A stretch of DNA of 64,000 nt from Engraulis encrasicolus (taxonomy: Eukaryota > Chordata > Actinopteri > Clupeiformes > Engraulidae): assembly GCF_034702125.1 (NCBI RefSeq), contig NC_085876.1:18846014-18910013 (forward strand). The letters are read 5' to 3'. The notes below the pieces were generated by a model. The model was not told the origin of the DNA. It searched no databases and saw only the letters and a list, made by a program, of their open reading frames with translations. This document shows, piece by piece, positions 1 to 43,129 of the stretch. Each line of letters starts with the position of its first letter. Within the stretch, counting starts at the first letter, position 1. Both the position numbers and the translations under genes were made by a program.

Positions 1-1270
1 CCACCCCCCCACACGCAGGGAGGGAGCCAAGATGGTCGCCTGTGAGGGAAGAGTGTTCTGGCCAGAATAGAACTGAGCTCTTTTGTAACCAGTGGCTGAA
101 CCAAAGAGTCAGCGACCGACCGCCCATCCATTTCCGCCCAGCCCCAAAACCCCTACTACCCGTCCCTCCAACTCCCTCCCTGCCTCCCCTAGGTTATAAA
201 CAGACACTCCCCCCCTCTCGATTCCTGTCCCTTCCCCGCTGTTTTTTTTTCCACATTTGAGGCGAGTCTCACCCTCTCTACCTCTTTTTGCTTTATCCCT
301 CCAGCATCCAGCCTCACATACAGCCCAGCACGGCTTCCACCATCCCATCCCGCCCCGCCCCGTCCCCCATCACGCCTTATGCCGTCCCACTCCATACACT
401 TCCTGCGCCTCATGTCCTGTGTCTTGAAATATATATATAAAAAACCCAAAACAAAATGGATTCCCTCGTAAGCAGCCCCAAACTAAACAAAACCATGGAA
501 GTTTTTTTTCCTTCTTTTTACCAGCTGAGAAATGACACCTGCTGACTGACAAGTGAAGTGGGGAAACAGACTGAAGAATAGGATATTTTTTTCTCTTTTG
601 TATAAAAAAAGCATACACACACCATTGGAAATATCAAGCGGGAATATAATATATGAAATGTGTCTTAACAGCCATGTTCAGGGGCAGGAACTGCCTGATC
701 CCAAGTCCAGTCTGCAGAGTATAATTTGCCCGCTGTTGTGTTAAAAGTTCAACAGTGTGCTTCTCACAGGTGTGTCCATCCCATAGTGGTAAAGGTGATT
801 GAGAAAGGTCAGTTTTTTGTCAACCCCAACAGTAATAAAACAAAGGAAAACACCAAATCTCATGTTAACGGCAGTGTGTCCTGTTCTTTGTGACTGTTAA
901 TTGAGTTTATTATGTTGCATGCAGTTTTGGTGGGTGGGAGGGGAAGCTGGGGTCATTTGTACTGAACTTGAGGTGTTTCTTGTACATGTGTACTGTAAAG
1001 CATTAAAAAAAAATATTGCCATTGTTCAGTTAAACAACTGCTGTTTTAAAAGGCAAGGCTTTGGGCACAAACGCCATCGTACCAATCCAGTATTGATGTT
1101 TTGGAAGGTGGAGACATCGATTAACATTTTGACCAACAGCGAGACGCATCAGGTCTCAGATTAATCAAGTTATTCCTGGGGTGTAAATTGTGTATGTATG
1201 TCCTCTTTTTGGTACTTCGTTCTTTTTTCTATGTATCATTGAATAAAACATAAAAAGCACACAATCAAAA
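1..1270 (+). other. Probable 3' UTR or 3' flank of an unidentified plus-strand gene
   Basis: No coding exon is recognisable here. The plus strand is AT-rich with T runs and has AATAAA at 834-839 and 1242-1247, plus ATTAAA near 1002. Each AATAAA is followed by GT-rich sequence, as expected of a vertebrate 3' UTR. The neighbouring gene hsd17b8 is on the minus strand and ends near 3.95 kb, so the two genes would lie tail to tail. In other vertebrates HSD17B8 sits near RXRB, COL11A2, SLC39A7 and RING1, but nothing here identifies which gene this is. It could also be plain intergenic DNA. Confidence 0.35.
1242..1247 (+). terminator. Candidate poly(A) signal AATAAA (plus strand)
   Basis: AATAAA is followed within about 30 bases by GTGTTGCTAGGTGC-like GT-rich sequence. 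This is the best candidate end of the putative upstream gene. A second signal lies at 834-839. Confidence 0.35.
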
Positions 1271-2397
1271 ACACTGTGTTGCTAGGTGCTACTTCTACCA
1301 AAGGGAGCAGTGTTCAGAGCAAAAACCCTTGTTATCAATGAGACCACCCTGTCATGTCAACAGTGAAGTTGTGTATTGTTTGGCTGGACATTTGTGCATT
1401 ACAAACCATTTGTACAGAGATAGTGATATTTCTATTGTATTTATTTTTTAAAGCAAGGAATGAACAACATCAGGGTGCTCTAAATCCTCCCAAACGCATT
1501 GCCGTCTTCAAGGACGGGAGAAAAAAATGTGGTATTTCGTTTTGTATTTATTTCCTGTAGATTTCACTTTTTTGATGGGTCATCAATCAATTAAATATAT
1601 TCCATTAAAACCTAATCTGACTTATCTGTGCGATGCTCATGGTTTGTGCATGTCAACAGGAACAAACAGCCTTGAATCATTACCGTCCATCTCTTTAACG
1701 GAGCCTCTCTCCCTGAGATCACACTTCACAGCGGCGAGCCGATCATACACGAGAACATGGGGGAGTGTTATGCTAACATCTTGCCGAGGCTGGGCTACAC
1801 TATGGGTGGAAGAGGTTTCTTGTTTGTGTGCATTGGACACAGAGAGTACCCACTACTGCAGTTGCACGGGGCAGAGAGAGTGCACGGTTGCATGGGGCGT
1901 ACGTGGTACCACAGCGGGCAAGAGACAGCAGCTGAGAGGGGTGGGATCTGGGATGGATGGGTGGCGGGGGAAAACTACCAGACATTGTAATATAATTAAT
2001 TAAAGCAATGGTGAAATACAATATTGTTTGATTTGATTTTTTGTTTTATTTTGTGTTGCTTTGATTCTCTTGTAATATTATAGGGATGGGGAAATGGCCA
2101 ATGGAAAAAAAATAACCTGGAGTGAAAAAAAGTAATCTGGAGTGAATAAAAGTTGTCAGTGTGGTTTTCACGAGAGCCGTGCAAAAAGTGTTTGTAAGGT
2201 TGTTTTTTTTTTGTTTGGTTGGGTTTTTTTTATTTGTGTGTTTTATTTCCAGTGAAAAGACAGACATCTGTTTCTTCAAAAAAATATGGTGCTCAAAAGA
2301 GAAAAAATGTTTGTAAGTAATTTTTTAAAAATTCTGTTTTCTGTAATATATCATCTTTTTAAAAGAGCTGCTTGTCTTCTTTGTTGTTTATTTGCCA
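1271..2397. other. Intergenic stretch with no recognised gene
   Basis: AT-rich sequence with poly-T and poly-A runs (2,040-2,260). The open frames here are short, unrelated to any family I know and not flanked by convincing splice sites. Confidence 0.5.
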
Positions 2398-2868
2398 TCC
2401 CCGCCTCCTCTCCTCTCCTCCCCTCATCTACTCCCCTTTCCTCTCCCTCCCCTCCACCCCTCTTCCTCTCCTCCACTCCCCTTTCCTCTCCCTCCCCTCC
2501 ACCCCTTTTCTCTCTTCCTCTCCTCTCCCCTCCTCCACTACCCTCTTCTCCTCTCCCGCCCCTCCACCCCTCTCCTCTTCTCTCTCCCTCTCCTCTCCTC
2601 TCCCTCCCAATCATCTACTCTCCTCTCCTCTCCCCTCCTCCTCCACCTCATCTCCCTCCCCTCCACCCATCTTCTCTCTTCCTCTCCTCTGTTCTCCCTC
2701 CTCCTCTCCCCCCCTATCATCTCCTCCCCTCTCCCTCCTCTCGCCTCCCCTTATCTCCTCTCCTCTCCTCTCCCCCCTCTTGCCCCCATCCTCTCCTCTC
2801 CAACCCTCTCCTCTCTTACTCTCCTCTCCTCCCCTCTCCCTCCTCTCGCCTCCCTTTATCTTGTCCCA
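2398..2868 (+). repeat. Polypyrimidine (CCTCTCC)n low-complexity tract
   Basis: About 470 bases are almost pure C and T on the plus strand, made of degenerate CTCCTCTCC units with occasional CCACC, CATC and ATC. The long frames across it on both strands (Ser/Pro/Leu-rich or Arg/Glu/Gly-rich) are products of the composition, not genes. Confidence 0.9.
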
Positions 2869-3493
2869 TCTTTACAGTGTCCTCAGTGCATGTGACAGAG
2901 GACTATGCCTGTTTTATCTTCTCAATACATCTTCCTGCTCTTTTTCTTGCTGCAGTCAGCACATTGGCTGCTATGTTGGCTATCCTCTTTGGCCCCTTCG
3001 AGATCGCTAAAAATACCCCTACTGCACCCCAGGAAGCTTGGAGTTGAGAACAGACAACTTCCAGCAAATCTGAATCTGAACTGCCTGTCAAAACTTATTT
3101 TTTAAAAAAATCTTTTAACGCTTTCTCTGGCCGTCCTGCAGTATCCCCCTTGGTTTGGCTTTCCCCTTTTCAGAAATTGTGTTTGAGGTCCTTCTTATTT
3201 GCTGTTTGATTTTCCCCCCCATTAAACCATGCCACTGACACTCTTTCCCAAGCCTCTCTACATTAGTTTGTCATTGCACTGGTGCTTATCTCAGTGGGCC
3301 TCAGTTTATATGTCTCCGCATTTCGGTCATTTTCGTCCTCGGATATTATATTAATGAACATTCATAACCTCTCTCTGTTATCCCAGCTTTGTGAAGAAGA
3401 TGGCTACCTCATCTGTGTTTGATGGGAACTGACATGGTTTATTCCAATCTATGGCATATGACCATAGAACAAATGTTACTACATTACACTTAT

Positions 3494-3671
3494 GCCTCTT
3501 TTCCACTGCCGGTTTTCTGGTAGGCCTACAGCTCGACACAGCGCGACTCAGCCATCACTTTTTACTATACGATTGAGCTGTGTCGTGTCTATTCGAAAAG
3601 CAAAAAGTGGCAGTCGAGTCGCACTGTGTCGAGCTGTAGGCCTACCAGAAATCGGGCAGTGGAAAAGAGGC
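3494..3671. mobile_element. Palindromic MITE of about 180 bp
   Basis: The two ends are inverted copies: GCCTCTTTTCCACTGCC at the left and GGCAGTGGAAAAGAGGC at the right. The inner arms TAGGCCTACAGCTCGACACA and its complement pair as well, so most of the element can fold into a hairpin. It has no coding capacity. The superfamily is uncertain. Confidence 0.8.
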
Positions 3672-3676
3672 ACTAG

Positions 3677-3853
3677 TCACTTTTATCCAAAGCAACTTAC
3701 AATAATTTACAGGGCATTGGTAACAGTCCCTGGGGCAATGTGAGGTCAGGTGCCTTGCTCTTCAGCCATGGAGTATGGAGTGGAACAGTGGGATTTGAAC
3801 CTGGAACCCTCTGATCTACAGCTCATCTCTTTAACCGCAAGGCTACAGCTGCC
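3677..3853. repeat. SINE-like interspersed repeat (family A, copy 1)
   Basis: It shares an extended block (TTATCCAAAGCAACTTACA ... ACAGTCCCTGG.GCAATGTG ... GGGATTTGAACC) with 11,675-11,875 and 13,503-13,637. The GATTTGAACC segment resembles the T-arm half of a tRNA, which suggests a tRNA-related SINE or the tail of a larger element. Confidence 0.65.
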
Positions 3854-3944
3854 ACTGTTATTAACCATAGCCTGGGCTAAACAGTAGTCCATTCCATCAA
3901 TGCTCTGTATTGATACTGTATGATAACCTCATATAAAAAGGGAG

Positions 3945-4292
3945 AATGGAGAAAATGTAATCGATTTAATTGGGCAAGCATATATACATTTATATAGTAC
4001 AAATCATTGAACAATTATGTACACAAGTATGGCAGGGAAAATGCTTCACCCAGGTTTCTTGATTCATTTTGAGGGTGCTGGCCCAAATAAAATAGACCAA
4101 GAATCAAAGAGAAGATGCGCATGGTTGCACACTGAGGAGGCACACGCCAAAATCCAAAATGCGTCTGCACAAAATAAAGAAAACAGTTTGATGCAAGGTG
4201 TGCCCGCTTCTCTTTGATTACAATTATGTACATACAGATCATAAAGCATTAAGGCCAGTGGTGGCAAAGTCATCCCTCACATGTGCACTGTG
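3945..4292 (-). other. hsd17b8: Probable 3' UTR of hsd17b8
   Basis: Sequence after the TGA at 4293-4295 on the minus strand, running to the tentative ATTAAA signal at 3965-3970. It contains no obvious repeat. Confidence 0.4.
3965..3970 (-). terminator. hsd17b8: Candidate poly(A) signal for hsd17b8 (ATTAAA on minus strand)
   Basis: This is the first ATTAAA/AATAAA-type hexamer downstream of the hsd17b8 stop, about 325 bases past it. No canonical AATAAA lies closer. The site is tentative. Confidence 0.35.
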
Positions 4293-18619
<14,327 letters not shown>

Positions 18620-19077
18620 GACAGTTTTGCAGAACAAGAGAAGACTACATATCGCCACGAGGTGGCGCCACATGACCGGTTCTTACATAGAGATCTATAA
18701 ACGGCTCTGGGTTCTTACATCCATGGCTTGTGTGCGCCAAGTGATTTATCCTGAAATATGTGATCAGAAATATCAGCACTGACAGACTGAAGCTGAAATA
18801 TCCTATTCATTTCACAATTCATACACACACAAACTGTATGTGACATTTCAGCCTCTTTAATAGGCCAAGCTGGGCCAGTGCAGTCCAGGATGTGTTTGTA
18901 TTTTTTATTGCAGGGGACTAATGTAATGTATCAGCTCTAACTGTGTACATTGAGAATGGGGTTTCTTGAAGTGTTTAGCCATTTTTTCGGGCAGTATTTT
19001 TTTTTAATTTCAGCACATTTGCCAAAATAGATACAATATGAATCTGCACATTGAGTACTCCCGAGTCACCCTGGAAG

Positions 19078-20193
19078 CAGTGTTGGGTAAGTTACTTTAT
19101 AAATGTAATCCGTTACAGTTACAAGTTACCTTGATTAAAATGTAATTTTACTGTAACTTTTTGGATTACTTTTACAAAGTAATGTAACTGATTACTTTTG
19201 GATTACTTTTGGATTACTTTGGGTTTAAATGAGCATTGACCCATTTTAAACATTTTATTTGTGAGAACTGACACATTTTTAACCAAATGTTAAAAAGTAG
19301 AGTGTCGAGGGTCTTACGGATAGGCACAAAGATACGGCAGGAACGCAGGAGATAATGTTTTTCTTTTTAGATGCGTCCCAGCAATGTACGAGCACTCCTC
19401 TCTTACAGTGCACTCCTCTCTGCTGGCGCTGCGCAATGCAATCAGCTGCGTGCTCCGGGCCAAATAGTCAACACTGCCACCTTGTGGACACAGGAGGGAA
19501 CAATTTGAAGAATGCGTTTCAGACGGACGCACAGACCCTAGAGATGCTGGGACGAGTCTAAAAATAACAAACAAGTAGGCCTACAAATGCATGTCAACAT
19601 ACAAACGGCAATAATTATGAAGTTTTTAGTCAATGTGATGGCGAGAGGACGCGCTCACGCGAATGTGCCCAATGATAAAAACGTCACTCTCGCCAGCACG
19701 CAACCCTTAGCCAAACACGGAAGTGCTGCGAGACCGGTAAGACATGAAACTTTCAAATGCTCAAGAAACATTGCTAAGTGCTCTTAAAACACTGAAAACC
19801 CACTCGTTTTAACTCATAAGGATAAACAATGGAATTAGGCAAAACAAAATAAAGAAACAACAGATGTTGACAAAACTTGGATTTCGTGTGGTTTGTGATT
19901 GAAAATGTATGCGCGTTTGGATGCAATGTATGCGAGTGTAATGCAGCCTTTGAATACTCCGGGTTTAAATGGTTGTCAGCTAAGCAGTGTGTTAATAATT
20001 AATTAAATAAAAGGGCCCAAAGACTCAACCTCCCACAAATTGTAATCCTGTTAAGTAATCCCCATTCTCATTGAATGTATCTGTAATCTGATTACATCGT
20101 TTTTTTCTTGTACTGTAACGGATTACAGTTACTTTTATTTTGTATCCTTTTACCGTAACGCCGTTACATGTAATCCGTTACTCCCCAACCCTG
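19078..20193. mobile_element. hAT-type non-autonomous element, 1,116 bp, upstream of hsd17b8
   Basis: Starts CAGTGTTGGGTAAGTTAC and ends CGTTACTCCCCAACCCTG, with perfect 8-bp duplications CCTGGAAG (19070-19077 and 20194-20201). Both ends are built of repeated TAATCCGTTACAG-like words. The interior (19,310-20,030) has no transposase-like frame. It starts 459 bases upstream of the hsd17b8 ATG. Confidence 0.9.
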
Positions 20194-20201
20194 CCTGGAA
20201 G

Positions 20202-20937
20202 GAACATTCCAGTGAGTCATTTCTTCCCTGAATGCAGACAAGCTTTGCTGGCCTGTCTCTAAGCTCTTGCTCCATCAGGGGTGTCTTTCCAAACAGAACA
20301 TCTCCAGGGTTTTACACGCCTGAAAGCACCACACCAAGGAGTTGCCCAAGAGTTGTGGCATGGCAAATTTGAGAAATAGGCCACTGACGCATATGCGTCA
20401 TCATCAGTAGTCCAATAACAATTTGCATAGGCCTATTTAAGAAAAATGTAACACTATTACATTTTTTTTTTTATCTTAATCTACTCTTACCATACGTATT
20501 GTTTCTTCTGAGGAAATCAGCTGTTTATTTATTTATTTTTGTCCTTGGTAATAGGTATCCCGCTAGAGTTAGACTAGGCACCTTAACTGATGTAATTTGT
20601 CAATACATGTTTTATATTCCAACAATATGAATTTTATCATAATTGATTAATACATTCTGATTTAACAAAGTAACCTTACATTCCATTCAGTTTGTAAGAG
20701 AGTATCATTTCGTTGTAAAAAATAAGCATTGAAGAAGTAACAGACTAGAGAGTATGCTTGATCCCCATTTTGGCTATTCACCCACAAATGCTGTGCCAAG
20801 CGCCCTTCCTCAGCGTGTAATAGTGATGGCACTCATAGGTGACAGGTGCGCCCTAAATAAGCAGTTCACCTTTGACCCAATGAGCAGCCTACACGTCATT
20901 GCCCCTAGAGGGAGTACGACACAGGTAGTAGGTACCG
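20202..20937. other. Intergenic stretch between hsd17b8 and brd2
   Basis: No gene recognised. AT-rich, with ATTTATTTATTTT near 20,525. Confidence 0.5.
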
Positions 20938-21158
20938 TAGTAGACATACTAATATGACCAAAGTACAGTAAGTTTTGCAGCTAAAGATGTCCATTTCTGG
21001 AAATTCAAAATGGCGTACATGTATGAAGAGTGCAATTTGAATATTTAGAATTTGGTGGTGGTATTTGTGTAGAATTTGTGAAAAAGGTAACATTTGTGGG
21101 CAGCATGGCTTCTGGGGGGGGGAAAAACCTGCTAAAATATTACAGTGCACCTTTAGAT
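20938..21158. mobile_element. MITE of the TTAAAGG(T/G) family, truncated copy
   Basis: TTTTGCAGCTAAAGATGTCC ... GGAAATTCAAAATGGCG ... GTAACATTTGTGGGCAGCAT ... TACAGTGCACCTTTA matches 26,612-26,865, 46,943-47,299 and 61,608-61,922. It lies just past the putative brd2 poly(A) site. Confidence 0.75.
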
Positions 21159-21285
21159 TATATCCAATCTAGCTGCAAAATACCTTTTAAAATGACAAAT
21201 TGTGAGAAATTCGATGGAGTGGTGGGTGGGTCACCCACGAGAGACACAGAGAGGTTTATATATTTTTTAAAGAATGGCCATTGCT

Positions 21286-21291
21286 TTTATT
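21286..21291 (-). terminator. brd2: Candidate poly(A) signal AATAAA of brd2
   Basis: The first AATAAA on the minus strand downstream of the brd2 stop, giving a 3' UTR of about 2.1 kb. No other canonical signal was seen in between. Confidence 0.5.
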
Positions 21292-21979
21292 GTTTTTCAA
21301 ACGTAAACGGTGGGATCCTGAAGCAGTTGATCCTACTTCAGAAAGAGTTGGGATGATGCCTGTAGCTTGACTACTGTTTCTTTTTTTAGTTAGAAAACAA
21401 ACCCCAAGGCAAGAAAATGAGGCAGAAACAAAAATAAGTCACATGGAAAGAAAAAAAGAATCAACAAAAACACAGAAGTCAGTTCATATGGAGAAAAAAA
21501 AGAGGGTAAACCATGTCTTTCGATAGCTACAAACATGCTTCACAGTTGTACAACTATCTATGTACATGTGTCGTCTTTTTTGTTTTGATTAAGTCCATAA
21601 AATACCCTAAAAGGACTATTGTGCTGCATTGCCATGAATGGACTCATAGTCCCGTGCAGTAGTACAGCCGTAGTACGACATCAATAATAATAATAATAAT
21701 AATAATAATTACAATCACTCCCGAATCAACAGGAGGTGAAAAATGATCATTTGTGAGTAAGAATTCATTCAATTGTTAAAAAGATCTGCATTAGGCATCT
21801 GAAGACTCCAGGCAAATAAATAATAACTGATATATAGACATACATACACACACAAGCACACCCGATGAAAAAAAAAAAAAAAGACAGAAGGAAAAGAAAA
21901 AAAGACAGAGAAATAGAAGAGGGGGGGGGGAGGGCGGCTGATAAAGCTTCATTGCATTTTTACAGAGTAGACTCTCTCG

Positions 21980-22158
21980 TTAGGGATCTAAATTAACTTT
22001 TTTCACCACCAGCCAAAATGGCTAGTTTATGTTCCTCTAACTAGCCAAACACACAGTCACTAACGAGTGAAAGCGGCTAGCAACTTTTCTTTGTCTTCCA
22101 GCCAAACTGAATTTTCGTCAGTTTTTGGCTGGTTGACAGGTGTTAATTTAGAGCCCTG
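21980..22158. mobile_element. Short hAT-type element (CAGGGCTCTAAATTAAC family)
   Basis: The left AGGGATCTAAATTAAC and right GTTAATTTAGAGCCCTG ends pair. The inside repeats AGCCAAAATGGCTAGT. A cleaner copy is at 25,303-25,481. It sits inside the brd2 3' UTR. Confidence 0.75.
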
Positions 22159-22616
22159 TCTGTGACACATCGCATCCATCCAATCAGTCTGGCTCTTGGA
22201 TCAGCATGGCGATGGAGGTCAGGACATGAAAAAAGTAACAGAAAAGGAGATGAATGGTGGAGGATGGGATGTATGTACACAAGGTGCTGAGCTGGGGCCT
22301 TCACTGTTTGCACATCACATTTCTACAGTTGTACGCCCATACGTATGAATGAAAGCCAGAGCTTGAACGCTAGTCAGTGTAGTCTACACAAGCTGCTGAT
22401 GGCCAGGAAAATGTGTGGATTGATGAAAGAGTAGAAGTCAATAGATGGGAAGGAAAGAAGAAAAGATTCCTTCTTTAAGGTAAAAACAAAAGAAATTAAC
22501 AAACAAAACAAAAAACACATAAATGTATCTAATGTAGAACCATGTCATCAAGCTACAAAACACCACCGGCCTGGTTTTTGGGTGCATTTGAGTCTTTTAA
22601 AAAGCAGCACAGGGGC

Positions 22617-22742
22617 CTATACTGAGAAGCTTGTTCAGGAGTAAACCAGGTTACGGTAAGTTAAGGGGCAAAACCTCTATTAGATGGGTTACCTCTTAGC
22701 TTAACCTGGTTTACTCTTGAACCAGCTTCTTAGTATAGGCCC
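22617..22742. mobile_element. Palindromic MITE (GGGCCTATACT family, copy 2)
   Basis: GGCCTATACTGAGAAGCTTG pairs with the right end AGCTTCTTAGTATAGGCC. The inner arms GTAAACCAGGTTA and TAACCTGGTTTAC pair too. It would form a stable hairpin in the brd2 3' UTR. Confidence 0.85.
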
Positions 22743-23353
22743 CGGGTGTCTTACACTTAAAAATCACACCAACAGACTTCTAACTCCTTGTTGAGAAGAA
22801 GGGAAAGAAAAACAAATAAACAAAAAAAACCTGTCTGACCACTCATTCTCTTTCCCCATTTGGGGAATCCTTTGGAAATTCTTCTTTATAAAAGAAAAAT
22901 ATATATTGGGACATGTATTTACATGGTAAGGGAATTTAGGGGGGATTGGGGTGGCAAAGCTGAGGATCTGCCACCTCATGTGTCCGTCTTTAAGTGTACT
23001 CCCTCCATTCAGTACGAGCTCTCCCTTCTCTGTCTTGTTTTCAGGAGAGTTGTAGAGGGAGATCGTCTTCTCATCATCTCCCCCTCTCCTTTCTTTCTCT
23101 CCACACCCCTCTTTCTTTCTCTTGTTGTCCTCTGTGGTGACTTGACATGTCATGCAGCTCTTCACACACAGCTCAGGAGGTGGTTGATGGTAAAGAGGGA
23201 AGCGTTCCTCTGGGCTGCCCGCCCTGGTGCCAACATGCTCTCTGGTGTAACCACCAGGGGGCCCCGCCGTACAGCTTCGGTTCTGGTCTGGGAGGGTGAG
23301 CCACGCTAAGCTAAGGGCCCGTACTGCCCACTTCCGGCCACCAGAGGTCCCCA

Positions 23354-40891
<17,538 letters not shown>

Positions 40892-41053
40892 CAGGATGGA
40901 TCCGGATTCTGTTTAGTATACCCGTCTCTCAGGTTCCCGAGCTGCCTGCTCTTTTCTCCCAGTCTCCTTCCAACCTTCAGTACACGGCTTCAGTGAAATG
41001 GCGACAAAACGAATCCGCCCGACTATTTATAAACCGCCTATTAACACTATTGG
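40892..41053 (-). promoter_or_regulatory. brd2: brd2 promoter and 5' UTR (TATA and CCAAT boxes)
   Basis: On the minus strand a CCAAT box (41,049-41,053) lies about 20 bases upstream of TTTATAAATAG (41,023-41,033). Transcription would start near 40,998 in CGCCATTTCACTG. A 5' UTR of about 110 bases then leads to the ATG at 40,891. More CCAAT boxes lie further up, for example near 41,360. Confidence 0.6.
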
Positions 41054-43020
41054 CGCACGAGCCCAGAAAAGGCCACGCCTTCGACCAAGCCATTCGCTTG
41101 CCTTGCAGTCAATCACATAAACCCCACCCTATCCCTCACAACCGGTTCAGCGCCATCGATTTCCAATTGAGCGAGCATCTCTGGCGCACTTTAGCAGCAC
41201 ACCTTCAATAACCATTGCATTTTGACCATTTCAACATTACAGAAGCTACTCATCTATTAGCGCAATAGCATTTGTTTGTTGTATTGCTGGACTCGAAACC
41301 TCCTTGCTTTTAAAGTGAACACCCAAGCGCGGGCTCATGGCGCGACGTCTGAGCACGCCATTGGCTTGGCTGATTGCATCACGAGTATCAGACTACTGCC
41401 ACATACACCACTGAGACACCACCACGCTATTTTCTACTTCCCCGCAGTCGGCTCGCCCTGCAAGCACGAGCAGTCGCCATTTTAAGGCGTCGTGACTAAT
41501 CCACACACTACGATGTAACTCACATTTCGTGCATGTTAGAAAAGCCTTTCCCACGACAAATGTAACTGTCCATGTAAGTGAACTTAAAAACAAAAAAACA
41601 ATCGTCGTACCCCACAACGCATTAATGTCCTACTTCCTATCAATTGTTAAAGGCACATATTGCATCATTTTATACACGTGGTAGTGACCACTGTAGTGAA
41701 CAATATGTTTAACAGCCAAATCCTGGAAAAACTGGATCAACGTGACCCCTGTTAACTGGCTTGTTCCAACAGGGCGGATATCAGGAGGCCTACAGAAAAT
41801 GTCCTCCATTGAAATGACACAGCACTTTCAAAGTTACTAGCAGAATATCACCTTTCCGGACAACGAAACACAACTTATGTTAACAAGTACTCAAATTAAA
41901 CGAAACAGCCATTTCAAATGGACAATAAACCTACAGTAACAACACTTCCCATTAGTTCCCAAAAATAACATTAAATCTCCTTTCTGTGGCATGCTGTCTG
42001 TACAAATACACATTAAGACGCCATTTTTTTTTAACAGAAAACCTAGAAACTAAAATAACCCTGATACCACATTCTGGTCTCACTTAGCAGCCTACTCTCT
42101 TGGAACAACCAATACCAGGCCTGGCTCTCTCAACAGAAAGAAAAACAGAAGTTAGCAACCAAAATAATTTAGAACCATTTCAATTGCTGACCACGTTGCT
42201 TTGTTTCCTTATCTAATGATACACTACACTACCCAACCCCCACAGCAAGGTTACACATTTGCTGCAATGACACACCACAACAAAATGTACTTTTCGAGGC
42301 CAAACATAGTCCATAAGGATTGTTAAGAGTCACCTTTCCATCTGATATGTTACATGAAATGTAATTCATAACTAAGCAGCTAAAATAAGATGAAAATGGC
42401 AAAGTGCATGTGCCCTTTGTGAAAAACACAAGAAAAACAGGTACCACAAATAATGTCATAACAATAAGAAATAAAATCCGTCTAAAATCCAAAAACGTCC
42501 GAGATTTCCTCGTTTTTCTTCTTGTCTTCAGCCACGTTTCTTTATTCAACATTTCCTCCAAACATGTCCGACTTTCCCCCTTCGTTGCACAAGGGTGGGG
42601 GAGGGGAGGACAGTCGTCATGTGATATGTGATTAGGATCGAATTCCTGGCGCAGTTGTGTTTCCAAAAACAAGGCATCGCTTAAAAAATAAGCGCAACGA
42701 TACTCATCCACACATCCAGGGTGAAGTATACATGTTCCATCGATTTACGAATATATCGCTAAACCAATGTAAAAGTTTCTCTCTTTTTTTCAATTATTTC
42801 GGACAAACCTCAACAAAGGACATAATTTTCCAGCAACGTCAGCAGGCCTCCTATTGGACGATTTCGATCACGTGGGAAATCAAAACTTTGCTCCAAAAGA
42901 AACATGATGTTGTTTGTTCCTACCCTATGTAGTCAGATTATTAACACTATTTACATTTGTTCGAAAATATTAATAAATTCTTAAATTCTCTGTTTCGGTA
43001 GTAATCCCAGTAGGTAACCT
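41054..43020. other. Upstream flank of brd2, no gene recognised
   Basis: A 160-residue minus-strand open frame (42,229-42,711) has one hydrophobic stretch but no recognisable domain and no splice or promoter context. Otherwise the sequence is unique and AT-rich with a few CCAAT boxes. Confidence 0.4.
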
Positions 43021-43100
43021 TCTTCGGCGGCGCGGTCATTCCACTCAATCATGGCTGCTCTGCCGCACCCCCAATAACATCTTTCTGCGCATGCTCAAAC
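43021..43100. promoter_or_regulatory. Small GC-rich, NRF1-like site cluster
   Basis: GGCGGCGCGG near 43,025, ATGGCTGCTCTGCCG near 43,051 and TGCGCATGC (NRF1-like) at 43,086-43,094 form a CpG-containing patch in otherwise AT-rich DNA. It may be an alternative promoter, but no transcript structure supports it. Confidence 0.25.
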
Positions 43101-43129
43101 TTGAGGCGTCATCCACCCTGTTTACACTG

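Larger units (their letters stand above)
21265..23353 (-). other. brd2: Probable 3' UTR of brd2
   Basis: Runs from the stop at 23,354 to the AATAAA at 21,286. It contains two mobile-element remnants (21,980-22,158 and 22,617-22,742), purine-rich runs near 21,860-21,940 and an (AAT)n run near 21,681-21,709. No coding frame is convincing. Confidence 0.5.

Noticed and set aside
2286..3047. Open frames of 167-253 residues rich in Ser, Pro and Leu
   Set aside because: They come from the polypyrimidine tract. All three frames are open and there is no domain.
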